Shown piece after piece: positions 27,391 through 35,871 of a DNA stretch of 64,000 bases. Below the pieces are notes generated by a model. That model was not told the origin of the DNA. It saw nothing but the letters and a program-made list of their open reading frames with translations, and made no database searches. This DNA comes from Leadbettera azotonutricia ZAS-9. Its GTDB lineage: Bacteria > Spirochaetota > Spirochaetia > Treponematales > Breznakiellaceae. The stretch spans positions 1,163,121-1,227,120 of the forward strand of contig NC_015577.1 of assembly GCF_000214355.1 (NCBI RefSeq). The letters run 5' to 3'. The translations under genes were made by a program, and so were the position numbers. Within the stretch, counting starts at the first letter, position 1. Every line of letters starts with the position of its first letter.

Positions 27391-28169
27391 TATTGTTCCT
27401 TGTGAAGATCAATGAGGCGGGAGATTATTTTTCTCTGATCCTTGCGGCTGACTATCATGTCCACAAAACCTTTTTCCAGCTGGAACTCTGCACGCTGGAA
27501 CCCTTCGGGGAGGCTTTGGCGAATTGTGCCTTCAATTACCCTGGGGCCTGCAAAGCCGATGAGTGCACCTGGTTCGGCAAGGGTAACATCGGCCAGCATG
27601 GCAAATGAGGCTGTTACGCCCCCGGTGGTAGGATCGCAGAGGACTATGAAGAAGGGTACGCCAGCCTTGTCGAGCTCTGCAGCGGCACTCGAAGTCTTTG
27701 CCATTTGCAAAAGGGAGAAAATGCCTTCCTGCATGCGTGCGCCTCCTGAAGTAGTGTAAATTACCACAGGTAGTTTTTCTTCCGCTCCCTTGAGCATGGC
27801 GCGGCTTACTTTTTCCCCTACTACAGAACCCATGGAACCGCCCATGAAGTTGAAGGACATAAGGCCAAGTATGAGGGGCTTCCCTTCTATGGTGCATGTA
27901 CCGGTGATGACTGCATCTTTCATCTGGGCTTTGGCTTCGGCCTCTGAAAGTTTTTCCTCGTAGCCCAAAAGATCTATTGGGTTGAGGGAACTGAGGTTGG
28001 CTGAAAATTCCCTGAAACTTTCGGGATCGATAAGGTAGCGCATGCGTTCATTCGGCTCCATGCGGTAATGATACCCGCAGCCAGGGCAGGTCTTGAGATT
28101 TTCTGCTATAGCAGAGCTGTCTTGAGGAATACCGCATCCTGGGCATACAGAAGTTGCATCAGCGGACAT
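27390..28169 (-). CDS. accD: acetyl-CoA carboxylase carboxyltransferase subunit beta
   Basis: A 259-residue protein. The N-terminal zinc ribbon has Cys9, Cys12, Cys28 and Cys31 (CPGC...CPGC). It is followed by the crotonase-like carboxyltransferase domain with TTSGGARMQEG, CDPTTGGVTASFAML and GFAGPRVIE. It forms the alpha2beta2 transferase with AccA. It is shorter than the E. coli protein by about 45 residues, mostly at the C-terminus. It overlaps accC upstream by 11 bases and accA downstream by one base. Confidence 0.94.
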   Translation of the reverse strand: MSADATSVCPGCGIPQDSSAIAENLKTCPGCGYHYRMEPNERMRYLIDPESFREFSANLSSLNPIDLLGYEEKLSEAEAKAQMKDAVITGTCTIEGKPLILGLMSFNFMGGSMGSVVGEKVSRAMLKGAEEKLPVVIYTTSGGARMQEGIFSLLQMAKTSSAAAELDKAGVPFFIVLCDPTTGGVTASFAMLADVTLAEPGALIGFAGPRVIEGTIRQSLPEGFQRAEFQLEKGFVDMIVSRKDQRKIISRLIDLHKEQ

Positions 28170-29496
28170 TTTCTACCTCCTCGGCAATGGATTTGTAATA
28201 GGAAGTTCCGAAATTGCCGGAACGGAATACGCTATCGTTGATGATCCATTGCTGCTGCGCTTTATTCGTGATTAAACCTTCAATGATCAACTCGTCCAAG
28301 GCCCTGTTCATGCGGGCTATGGCAAGGTCCCGTTTTTCATCGTGAACTATGAGCTTGGCCACCATGGAATCATAATGCGGAGGGACCACGCATCCATTGT
28401 ACAAAAATGAATCGAACCTGACACCGGGTCCTCCGGGGACTTCGAGGCGTGTAACTATCCCGGGGCTTGCGGCGTTGATCCTGCATTCGATGGCCCAGCC
28501 CCGTATGGGGAGGGTTCCTGCTTTTATTTCCATGCGGTTTTCGGTACAGGAAAGTATTTGCTGGCGTATTATGTCGGTACCGGTAACAAATTCGCTCACC
28601 GGGTGTTCTACCTGGACCCGGGCGTTTACCTCCATAAAATAAAAGCTGTCATCTTCCACAAGGAATTCTATGGTACCGGCGCCGCGATAGTTCAATTCTT
28701 TAAAAAGATTGATGGCCCCCGATGCCATTCGATTCCGCATTTCGTCATTTACCCCCGGGGAAGGGCTTTCTTCAATAAGCTTCTGATGATTTTTTTGCAC
28801 CGAACAGTCCCGCTCGCCAAGAACCGCAACATTGCCTTTGCCGTCCGCAAGAATTTGAAGTTCCACGTGCCGGGGATTTTCAAGATAGCGTTCAATAAAA
28901 ACCCTGCCGTCTGAAAAATTGGATTCAGCTTCGCGGCTTGCGATTGAGAGATTTTCCGCGAGTTCAGCTTCGGAACGCACTATCCTCATGCCCTTGCCAC
29001 CGCCGCCCGCCGCAGCTTTTATAATTATGGGGAAGCCTAATTGTTTTACTGCTTTTAATCCGTCTGCCGCATTGGCAACTGCATCTTTAGTACCGGGAGT
29101 AATGGGGATGCCGAATTTTTGAGCGGTACTGCGGGCAATGACTTTATCCCCCAGGAGATCAATGGTCTCCGCCTCGGGGCCTATAAAGAGGAGGCCTTTG
29201 TCTGTTGCAAGTTTTGCGAATTCGGCGTTCTCCGAAAGGAAGCCTACGCCGGGGTGTATGGCATCGCAGCCGGTGTTAATGGCCGCCATGATAAGGTTGC
29301 TGCGCACCAGGTAACTTTGGGAAGAAGGGGGAGGGCCTATGCACACGGCTTCGTCAGCGAGCCTTACATGGAGGCTGTCTTTGTCGGCAGTGGAATAGAC
29401 CGCCACGGTTTTTATGCCCATTTCCCTACAGCAGCGTATGATGCGGACTGCAATTTCTCCCCTGTTGGCAATGAGGAGTTTCTTCAGGTTTTTCAA
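28159..29496 (-). CDS. accC: biotin carboxylase
   Basis: A 445-residue ATP-grasp enzyme that carboxylates the biotin on AccB using bicarbonate and ATP. It has KLLIANRGEIAVRIIRCC at the start, the glycine-rich ATP loop AAAGGGGKGMR, ERDCSVQKNHQKLIEE, and the catalytic EVNARVQVEHPVSE block. The length is standard. It sits between accB and accD with a nine-base gap and an 11-base overlap, as expected for a coordinated ACC operon. Confidence 0.96.
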   Translation of the reverse strand: MKNLKKLLIANRGEIAVRIIRCCREMGIKTVAVYSTADKDSLHVRLADEAVCIGPPPSSQSYLVRSNLIMAAINTGCDAIHPGVGFLSENAEFAKLATDKGLLFIGPEAETIDLLGDKVIARSTAQKFGIPITPGTKDAVANAADGLKAVKQLGFPIIIKAAAGGGGKGMRIVRSEAELAENLSIASREAESNFSDGRVFIERYLENPRHVELQILADGKGNVAVLGERDCSVQKNHQKLIEESPSPGVNDEMRNRMASGAINLFKELNYRGAGTIEFLVEDDSFYFMEVNARVQVEHPVSEFVTGTDIIRQQILSCTENRMEIKAGTLPIRGWAIECRINAASPGIVTRLEVPGGPGVRFDSFLYNGCVVPPHYDSMVAKLIVHDEKRDLAIARMNRALDELIIEGLITNKAQQQWIINDSVFRSGNFGTSYYKSIAEEVENVR

Positions 29497-29505
29497 CCTA
29501 TCCCC

Positions 29506-29964
29506 CTAGAGCCGTTTGACCGTAAAGAGGGCCTGGCCGTATTCAACCAGATCCCCGCTCGAAGCGTGGGTCTTGATAATCTCGCAGTCGAATTCGGCTT
29601 CAAGGTGGTTCATCATTTTCATTGCTTCGAGAATGCAGAGAGTGGCGCCGGCTTTTACCTTTGTGCCGGGGCTGACAAAGGCTGGAGAGTCAGGGCTGGC
29701 TGAAGCGTAAAAGGTTGCCACAATGGGGCTGGTGATTTTTTCGCCTTCGGACAAGGTTTCGACTTTGCCCACCGGGATAGCAAGATGGACAGGACCTTCT
29801 GCTGTACCGGGAACTAGCGGAGCTGCCTGAGGGTTTGCAACACCGGAGGTGAAGGCGATTTCTTTGCGCAATATCAAATGGGAAGTGCCATCATTGAGAT
29901 CCAGCTCCGCGATTGATGAAGAGCTGAATTTGTCTACCAGGGTGAGTATTTGTTTTTCGTTCAT
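29506..29964 (-). CDS. accB: biotin carboxyl carrier protein
   Basis: A 152-residue protein. An N-terminal region of about 70 residues leads to a Pro/Ala-rich linker and a C-terminal biotinyl domain with the attachment motif EAMKMM (Lys about 116). It carries CO2 between AccC and AccA/AccD. The start overlaps the fabV stop by four bases (ATGA), coupling enoyl reduction and malonyl-CoA supply. Confidence 0.93.
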   Translation of the reverse strand: MNEKQILTLVDKFSSSSIAELDLNDGTSHLILRKEIAFTSGVANPQAAPLVPGTAEGPVHLAIPVGKVETLSEGEKITSPIVATFYASASPDSPAFVSPGTKVKAGATLCILEAMKMMNHLEAEFDCEIIKTHASSGDLVEYGQALFTVKRL

Positions 29965-31229
29965 AAGTCGCTCCCCGAAGGATCTACATCCGCTTCATAA
30001 TCTACACCGGCTACATCAAAGCCGTGGGCTTCAAGAAAATCGTGTTTGAATCCAGCCACATCAGTAGCGGAAAAAACATTTTCATCTGTAACGATATCCA
30101 TGCGGTTGAGAGTTTCCTTCTGCACATCTTCGCGCATTTCCCAGTCGTCGATGCGTATTCTCCCTTCGCTGTCAACGGGGACTTTTTTGGGATTGGAGAT
30201 TGCGTCGGCGGTATAGAGGCGATCGCAATAGAGACGGGCTATCTGCTCAATGCAGCCTTCGTGGATGCCTTTTTCCTTCATCACTTTGAAGAGGCAGGAG
30301 ACATAGAAAGGGATAATCGGGATCACCGCGCTAGCCCTTGTTACCAATGCCTTATTTACCGATATCCATGCCCCTGCCAGTTGACCGGAACCCGCAGGAC
30401 CGAAATTTTTATTGATTTCTTTGCATGCCCTTTCGAGATCTTCCTTGGCTTTGCCTATAGTTCCGTTTTTGTAAATGGCCCAGGAAAGTTCAGGGCCTAT
30501 GTAGGTGTAGGCAATGGTTCTGGCAGCAGGGGCAAGTATGCCTTCTTTTGCAAGGGCTTCGATCCAGAGTTCCCAATCCTCACCGCCCATAACTTTAATA
30601 GTGTTGGCAATTTCTTCATCTGTGGCGGGTTCTGCCCCTGCGGTGGAAAAAGCGCCGGTCATCATGTCCAGGGTTTTACCGGAATAGGTTTTACCTATGG
30701 GTTTAATAACCGAGCGGTGCATAATCCCTGTTTTGGGATCAGTACGTACCGGTGAAGCAAGCGAATAAATGATGAGATCGATTTTGGCCGGGATGCCTGC
30801 CGCAGCGGCAGCTTCTTTTACCGCATTGACCGTCCGGGTTTTCATCTCATTGGAGAAGGCGTCGCCGTCAAGGGTTTTGGAAACGAGGCCTGCTTTGGCA
30901 GCTTCCTTGTCAAAGGCGAGGTTGTTATAATAGCCTGGGGTTCCGGGTTTTGATTCGCTGGCGGGCTTTTCAAAGGAGATGCCCACAGTAACTGCGCCGT
31001 AACCAAAAGCTACGGCAATTCTGCTTGCAAGACCGTAACCTGTGGAGCAGCCAATTACCAGCGCCAGTTTCGGGCTTCCTGTGAGGGCGGTTTTCCCCGC
31101 TTCAACGGGGTTCTTGCCGCCTGCGAGTTTTTCTTTGATGTAGCTGATTTCCTGCCTTACCGTGGCAGCGCAACCCTTTGGGTGGCTGTTAATGCAAATA
31201 CTGTTTCTTACCATTGGTTTTATGATCAT
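29961..31229 (-). CDS. fabV: trans-2-enoyl-ACP/CoA reductase FabV
   Basis: The ATG at 31229 is preferred to an in-frame upstream codon at 31259. It overlaps the fabZ stop as ATGA, with AAGGAAA upstream, and gives the family N-terminus MIIKPMVRNSICINSHP. The protein has 422 residues, single-chain and SDR-like, with VIGCSTGYGLASRIA for NADH binding and the YTYIGPELSWAIYKNGTIG segment holding the Tyr-x8-Lys catalytic pair. It does the last reduction of each elongation cycle. FabV enzymes are typically resistant to triclosan. No FabI or FabK gene is visible in this window. Confidence 0.93.
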   Translation of the reverse strand: MIIKPMVRNSICINSHPKGCAATVRQEISYIKEKLAGGKNPVEAGKTALTGSPKLALVIGCSTGYGLASRIAVAFGYGAVTVGISFEKPASESKPGTPGYYNNLAFDKEAAKAGLVSKTLDGDAFSNEMKTRTVNAVKEAAAAAGIPAKIDLIIYSLASPVRTDPKTGIMHRSVIKPIGKTYSGKTLDMMTGAFSTAGAEPATDEEIANTIKVMGGEDWELWIEALAKEGILAPAARTIAYTYIGPELSWAIYKNGTIGKAKEDLERACKEINKNFGPAGSGQLAGAWISVNKALVTRASAVIPIIPFYVSCLFKVMKEKGIHEGCIEQIARLYCDRLYTADAISNPKKVPVDSEGRIRIDDWEMREDVQKETLNRMDIVTDENVFSATDVAGFKHDFLEAHGFDVAGVDYEADVDPSGSDL

Positions 31230-31654
31230 ATTGTTTCCTTTGATACCAGGCAGAGCCATTCGGCTTCTGCGGCTAGTTCGTCGCCTACATAGGCTTTACC
31301 GGCCTGTTTAATCATTTTGGGCGAAACCCTCAGGTTTTCAATTTCGCAGCGGACCTTGTCGCCCGGGCGCACCTGGCGGCGGAATTTTACTTTATCTACC
31401 GAAGCGAGAAAGAAGAGGGTATCTCCACCCATGATCCCGAGCTTTCGCAAGCCTGCCCCGCCTGACTGGGCCATGGTTTCTACAAGGATTACTCCGGGAA
31501 CCACAGGGTACTCCGGGAAATGGCCTGCAAAGAAAAATTCTTTTTCTGTGAACACATGGGAGGCTGTAATTCTTTCTTTATCTGCGCTGATAATTTCATC
31601 AACAAAAAGAAAGGGCGTCCTGTGGGGGAGCAGTTCTTCAATTTCTTTACTCAT
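31226..31654 (-). CDS. fabZ: 3-hydroxyacyl-ACP dehydratase FabZ
   Basis: The ATG at 31654 has GGAAGG upstream and lies one base after the fabF stop. An in-frame codon at 31711 would lie inside fabF. The protein has 142 residues with a hot-dog fold. The catalytic His is in FFAGHFPEYPVVPGV, and a Glu follows in ILVETMAQSGG. It dehydrates beta-hydroxyacyl-ACP. LLPHRTPFLFVDEI is the usual N-terminus of the family. Confidence 0.94.
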   Translation of the reverse strand: MSKEIEELLPHRTPFLFVDEIISADKERITASHVFTEKEFFFAGHFPEYPVVPGVILVETMAQSGGAGLRKLGIMGGDTLFFLASVDKVKFRRQVRPGDKVRCEIENLRVSPKMIKQAGKAYVGDELAAEAEWLCLVSKETI

Positions 31655-31655
31655 T

Positions 31656-32936
31656 TTATTTTCCTTCCTGGCTATACTTTTTAAAAACCACAACGCCGTT
31701 ATGACCGCCAAAGCCGAGGGAACCTGAGGCTGCCGCGCTTATCTCGCCGTACTGCGCTTTATTGGGTACATAGTCGAGATCGCAGGCAGGATCGGGATTA
31801 TCAAGATTGATGGTGGGGGGATAGAAACCTTCCCTGATTGCAAGCACGCATGATACGGCCTCGATACCGCCTGAACCCGCGACACAGTGGCCTGTCATGC
31901 TCTTGATGCTCGAAACTTTCATCTTCTGTGCATGATCCCCAAAGGCATATTTGATCATTTTGGTTTCGGTAGGATCGTTTATTTCGGTGGAAGTACCGTG
32001 GGCGTTGTAATACTGCACTTCTTCGGGTTTTAATTCCGCATCCTGCAAGGCCATTTTGATGGCCCTGCCGCCGCCGATTCCTGACGGCTCCGGGGAGGTG
32101 ATGTGATAGGCATCGCAGGAAGCGCCGTAGCCTGCCAATTCGGCGAGTATTTTTGCGCCCCGTTTTTTGGCGTGTTCTTCGCTTTCAAGTACCAGAACGC
32201 CTGCGCCTTCGCCCAGCACAAAACCGTCCCGGTCAGCGTCAAAGGGACGTGAAGCTTTTGCCGGATCATTGCAGCGTTTGGTGGAAAGGGCTTTGAGCAT
32301 CTGGAAGCCGCCTATGGAAAATTGGGTTATGCAGGCTTCGGAACCGCCCGAGACGACCACCTCGCAGCGGCCTGAGCGTATGAGGTCCAGGGCCTGGCCC
32401 AAGGCATCGGTGCCTGATGCGCAGGCTGTAACCTGGGTAAAGGCGGGGCCTTCGAGGCCGTAGAGGATAGCGATGTTAGCCGCAGCTTCGTTGTTGATCA
32501 TCAGGGGAACGGTGAGAGGGAGCATGCGTTTAGGACCTATGTCGAAAAGCTTGCGGAATGATTCGGTTACAATTTCGAATCCCCCTATGCCGTTTCCTAT
32601 TACAATTCCTGCTGATTCAGGAACGCACTTAATCTTTTTTTTGCCATCTTCACCTGCTTCTCCCAGAAGGCCGGCCTGTTCCAGGGCTTCGGTTGCGGCT
32701 GCTGCCGCGAACTGGGTAAAGCGCGCCATTTTGCGGGCAGCTCTGTTGTCGAACCATTTGGAGGCTTCAAAATCTTTTACTTCTCCCGCTATGGTTACAT
32801 CAAAACCAGTGGTGTCAAACTGGGTAATCTTTCCGATTCCGCTTTTGCCTTCTTTTAATGCGGCGGAAAATTCTTCCACCGATTTTCCTATGGGGGAGAT
32901 AACCCCCATACCGGTTACTACAACTTTCTTTTTCAT
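31656..32936 (-). CDS. fabF: 3-oxoacyl-ACP synthase II
   Basis: A 426-residue condensing enzyme with a thiolase fold. The catalytic Cys is in TACASGTDAL, with His in NAHGTSTEIND and SMTGHCVAGSGG, so the Cys-His-His triad is complete. It elongates acyl-ACP with malonyl-ACP. GGAGG precedes the ATG. It is slightly longer than E. coli FabF because of a short insertion near residue 100 (GEDGKKKIK). It sits between fabG and fabZ. Confidence 0.94.
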   Translation of the reverse strand: MKKKVVVTGMGVISPIGKSVEEFSAALKEGKSGIGKITQFDTTGFDVTIAGEVKDFEASKWFDNRAARKMARFTQFAAAAATEALEQAGLLGEAGEDGKKKIKCVPESAGIVIGNGIGGFEIVTESFRKLFDIGPKRMLPLTVPLMINNEAAANIAILYGLEGPAFTQVTACASGTDALGQALDLIRSGRCEVVVSGGSEACITQFSIGGFQMLKALSTKRCNDPAKASRPFDADRDGFVLGEGAGVLVLESEEHAKKRGAKILAELAGYGASCDAYHITSPEPSGIGGGRAIKMALQDAELKPEEVQYYNAHGTSTEINDPTETKMIKYAFGDHAQKMKVSSIKSMTGHCVAGSGGIEAVSCVLAIREGFYPPTINLDNPDPACDLDYVPNKAQYGEISAAASGSLGFGGHNGVVVFKKYSQEGK

Positions 32937-32948
32937 TTTGTCCTCCGC

Positions 32949-33683
32949 TTATATAAACATGCCGCCGTCCACGGCAATTATCTGTCCGGTTATGTATGAT
33001 GATGAAGCCGATGCCAGGAAAAGCGCAGCCTCCGCAATGTCTTCGGGCTGCCCTATGCGCTTGAGGGGGATGTGTTCGATGGTTTTTTCTTTGGCCTCGG
33101 CAGCCATGGCATTGGTCATGTCCGAGGCAATGAAGCCGGGAGCAATGGCATTGACTCTGACGCCGCGGCTTGCAACTTCCTGGGCAAGGCTTTTGGTGAG
33201 ACCTATGAGACCTGCCTTGCTGGCCGAGTAATTTGCCTGTCCGCCGTTTCCGTGTATGCCCACCACGCTGGACATGTTGATAATGGAGCCGGCCCTCCTG
33301 CGTATCATATCCCGGCCTATGGTGCGGGATATGAGGAAGGCGGCAGTAAGGTTTACATCCAATACTTTTTGGAAATCATCAAGGGTCATCCTGAAAGAAA
33401 GATTGTCCCTTGTAATGCCCGCGTTGTTTACCAGAATGTCGAAACCTCCTGATTCTTTTAGCAGTGATTCTGCGAGTTTTTCCGTTGCCGCAAGATCTCC
33501 GAGATCCGCGCTGACCCAGTGGAGCCTGCCTGAAGCTTTTTCTATACGCTCACCCATATCCTCTGGTTCTTTGGTTCCTATCCCCCAGACTTCAGCGCCT
33601 GCCGCAATAAAACGATCCGCTATGGCCCTGCCAATACCCCTTGAGGCTCCGGTTACCAGTGCTTTTTTATCCTGTAATTCCAT
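32949..33683 (-). CDS. fabG: 3-oxoacyl-ACP reductase FabG
   Basis: A 244-residue classical short-chain dehydrogenase with the NADPH loop GASRGIGRAIA, NNAGITRDNL, and the catalytic Ser (NMSSVVG), Tyr and Lys (NYSASKAG). It ends with the SSYITGQIIAVDGGM block typical of FabG. It reduces 3-oxoacyl-ACP. The gene lies between fabD and fabF in the same operon. Confidence 0.94.
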   Translation of the reverse strand: MELQDKKALVTGASRGIGRAIADRFIAAGAEVWGIGTKEPEDMGERIEKASGRLHWVSADLGDLAATEKLAESLLKESGGFDILVNNAGITRDNLSFRMTLDDFQKVLDVNLTAAFLISRTIGRDMIRRRAGSIINMSSVVGIHGNGGQANYSASKAGLIGLTKSLAQEVASRGVRVNAIAPGFIASDMTNAMAAEAKEKTIEHIPLKRIGQPEDIAEAALFLASASSSYITGQIIAVDGGMFI

Positions 33684-33701
33684 TACATATATCTCCTGCT
33701 G

Positions 33702-34667
33702 TTATGCCAATAGTTTTTCTAAATCAATCAATGTCCCCGCAGCCAGGCAGGGGAGGGCGCTTCCCGAATCTTTCCAGAGGCCCTGCAGTACTTTGCCCGG
33801 CCCTGCTTCAAGGCACACATCGAAACCTTCGGCTGATTGTATTGCCGCCTCCTCATCCGTCCACCTCACCGGGGACGTGATCTGTGCCAGGGCCAGCTTC
33901 CGCGCTTCTTCGCCGGAGCTTACAGGTTTTCCTGACACATTGGAGTAGAGGGGCAGCACCGGGTTATTGAACCGGGCCTTTTCCAAAAATGGCCTGAAAG
34001 CTTCCGCCGCATCGGCAATGAGGGGCGAATGGAAAGGCCCTGCCACCGCAAGGGGGATAACCCGCTTGCAGCCCGCTTCGATAAAACGCCTGGCGCTTTC
34101 GGCAAGAGCTTCGGCAGTGCCTGAAACCACAGTCTGCCGGGACGAATTGATATTGGCGGCAAAGAGCTTGTCGAAGGGGGCGCCTTCTTTTTTCCATTCG
34201 GCGATGAGGCCTTCAACTTGATCGGGCGCAAGGCCGATTACGGCAGCCATACCCGGCGCCGAGCCTGAACCGGCATCTGCCTTTATCCTGTCTGCCGAAG
34301 CCTGCATGGCTTTTCCGCGTTCTGCTGCCAACAGGAAACAATCTTCTTCGCTGAGCACGCCGGCTGCGGCCAGGGCCGCATATTCCCCAAGGCTGAAGCC
34401 TGCAACGCCTGAGGGTTTGATGCCTTTTTCGGCTAGCCAAGCGGCAGCGGCCAGGTTGGCCAGGGTTATGGCGGGCTGGGAAATATCGGTCCGCTTCAAG
34501 GTTTCCGCGTCTGAATTTTTAAGGAGGGATTTCATATCCCTACCGGTTATGGAAGAGGCAAGAGCAAAGAGCTTTTGGGCGGCGGGGCTTGATTCGAGTA
34601 TATCCAAGGCCATGCCTGGATACTGGGCGCCCTGGCCGGGGAATAAAAGAAACGCTCTGGATATCAT
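33702..34667 (-). CDS. fabD: malonyl-CoA:ACP transacylase
   Basis: A 321-residue acyltransferase: LLFPGQGAQYPGM at the N-terminus, nucleophile Ser in GFSLGEYAAL, and catalytic His in AGPFHSPLI. It loads malonate onto ACP. The ATG at 34667 has no Shine-Dalgarno, and the -10 box of its promoter ends six bases upstream, so the mRNA is probably leaderless. It is the first gene of the fabD-G-F-Z-V-acc transcription unit. Confidence 0.93.
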   Translation of the reverse strand: MISRAFLLFPGQGAQYPGMALDILESSPAAQKLFALASSITGRDMKSLLKNSDAETLKRTDISQPAITLANLAAAAWLAEKGIKPSGVAGFSLGEYAALAAAGVLSEEDCFLLAAERGKAMQASADRIKADAGSGSAPGMAAVIGLAPDQVEGLIAEWKKEGAPFDKLFAANINSSRQTVVSGTAEALAESARRFIEAGCKRVIPLAVAGPFHSPLIADAAEAFRPFLEKARFNNPVLPLYSNVSGKPVSSGEEARKLALAQITSPVRWTDEEAAIQSAEGFDVCLEAGPGKVLQGLWKDSGSALPCLAAGTLIDLEKLLA

Positions 34668-34673
34668 GATTCT

Positions 34674-34701
34674 ATTATGACAAAATATAAGAAAATGTCA
34701 A
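34674..34701 (-). promoter_or_regulatory. fabD promoter with operator-like palindrome
   Basis: The -35 box TTGACA (34701-34696), a 16-base spacer and the -10 box CATAAT (34679-34674). The spacer and inner halves of both boxes form TGACA-N13-TGTCA (34678-34700). The 14-base spacer core TTCTTATATTTTGT is identical to that of the fabH promoter, which indicates a shared regulator site rather than chance. Confidence 0.75.
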
Positions 34702-34710
34702 GATAAAAAT

Positions 34711-35736
34711 TCACCATACGATGAGGTTTCCTCCATATGTGAGGCCCGCGCCGAAGCCGACAGTCATGATGATATCGCCTTTCTTGAGCCGTCCGCTGCG
34801 ATTAAGCTCGTCACAGGCAATGGGAATGGAAGCCGAGGAAGTATTGGCATATTCTTCTATATTAAGGAAGAACTTTTCTTCCGGGATTCTAAGTCGTTTG
34901 GCTGCTGCCTGGACAATGCGGGCATTGGCCTGGTGGGGGACTATATAGGCGAGATCTTCCACCCCGAGGCCTTCAAGCTTGAGCAGCCTGTCAATGGTAT
35001 CGGTGATGGCCTTTACGGCAAACTGGTAGACCGCCTGCCCATTCATGTCCAGGTGGGGGGGCACATCCACGATTTCGCCTGTTTTGTAGGGGTTTCGGGT
35101 GCCGCCCCGTTCTATGGTCAGGTCGGCCGCGCCTGAACCATCCGCAGCCAGGATGGAGCGGAAGATTCCCCTCTTCCCGACGCCCGCCATGGGGGCTTGG
35201 GTTTTTTCAAGCACAAAGGCGCCCGCGCCGTCCCCGAAAAGCACGCAACTTCCCCTGTCGGTCCAGTCAGTTACCTTGGTGAGGATTTCGGCGCCTATTA
35301 CTAAGGCGCGCTTCCTGTTGGGGTTAATGTCCAAGAGGCCGGCGGCAGTTTCGAGGCCGTAGATGAAGCCGGTGCAGCCTGCAACAATATCCATGGCCGC
35401 GGCCTGCCTGGCGCCGAGCTTGTCCTGGATTATACAGGCAGTCGAAGGGCAGCCCAGGTGATCCGGGGTGGCTGTGGTGACTATTATGAGGTCTAGGGAG
35501 AGGATTGCTTCCTCTGGGCTGATTTTCCAGGCGGCCGCAGCCATGGAAAGGGCGTTTTTGGCGGCTTCCAGCCCAAGGTCGCTTGCAGCCGTGCTTTCGT
35601 CTGCTATGTGCCTGGCAGCTATACCGGTATGGGATCTAATCCATTCGTCGCTAGTATCCATCTTCGCTGCCAAATCGTCGTTTGTTACCCTGTTTGGGGG
35701 AACAGCTTTTCCGGTCCCTGTTATCTCTATTGCCAT
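34711..35736 (-). CDS. fabH: 3-oxoacyl-ACP synthase III
   Basis: A 341-residue initiating condensing enzyme that joins acyl-CoA to malonyl-ACP. The catalytic triad is Cys about 121 (VAGCTGF), His in VPHQANARI and Asn in EYANTSSAS. The start follows AAAGGA. It has its own near-consensus promoter and ends about ten bases before the fabD promoter, so fabH and fabD can be transcribed separately but share operator-like sequence. Confidence 0.95.
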   Translation of the reverse strand: MAIEITGTGKAVPPNRVTNDDLAAKMDTSDEWIRSHTGIAARHIADESTAASDLGLEAAKNALSMAAAAWKISPEEAILSLDLIIVTTATPDHLGCPSTACIIQDKLGARQAAAMDIVAGCTGFIYGLETAAGLLDINPNRKRALVIGAEILTKVTDWTDRGSCVLFGDGAGAFVLEKTQAPMAGVGKRGIFRSILAADGSGAADLTIERGGTRNPYKTGEIVDVPPHLDMNGQAVYQFAVKAITDTIDRLLKLEGLGVEDLAYIVPHQANARIVQAAAKRLRIPEEKFFLNIEEYANTSSASIPIACDELNRSGRLKKGDIIMTVGFGAGLTYGGNLIVW

Positions 35737-35752
35737 GAACAGTCCTTTATAA

Positions 35753-35802
35753 TGACAAAATTCGTATTTTTGTCATTATAACAAAATATAAGAATTTGTC
35801 AA
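35753..35802 (-). promoter_or_regulatory. fabH promoter with two operator-like palindromes
   Basis: A perfect -35 TTGACA (35802-35797), a 16-base spacer and a perfect -10 TATAAT (35780-35775). One 23-bp site lies between the boxes (35779-35801). A second (35753-35775, with 10-bp perfect arms AATGACAAAA/TTTTGTCATT at 35751-35777) covers the expected start point. Both match the site at the fabD promoter, TRACAAAAT...TGTCA. Repressor binding here would block polymerase. Confidence 0.8.
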
Positions 35803-35835
35803 CTTCGTTCTTTCGACCCTGGAGATGCCTGAAGG

Positions 35836-35871
35836 TTGCGATGTACCAAAGTTTTGTGCTATATTTAGTAT
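35836..35871 (+). promoter_or_regulatory. promoter abutting the start codon of the 35872 gene
   Basis: TTGCGA (35836-35841), an 18-base spacer and TATATT (35860-35865), then only six bases to the ATG at 35872. No Shine-Dalgarno is present. The -35 is weak, but the -10 position predicts a leaderless transcript. Confidence 0.45.
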
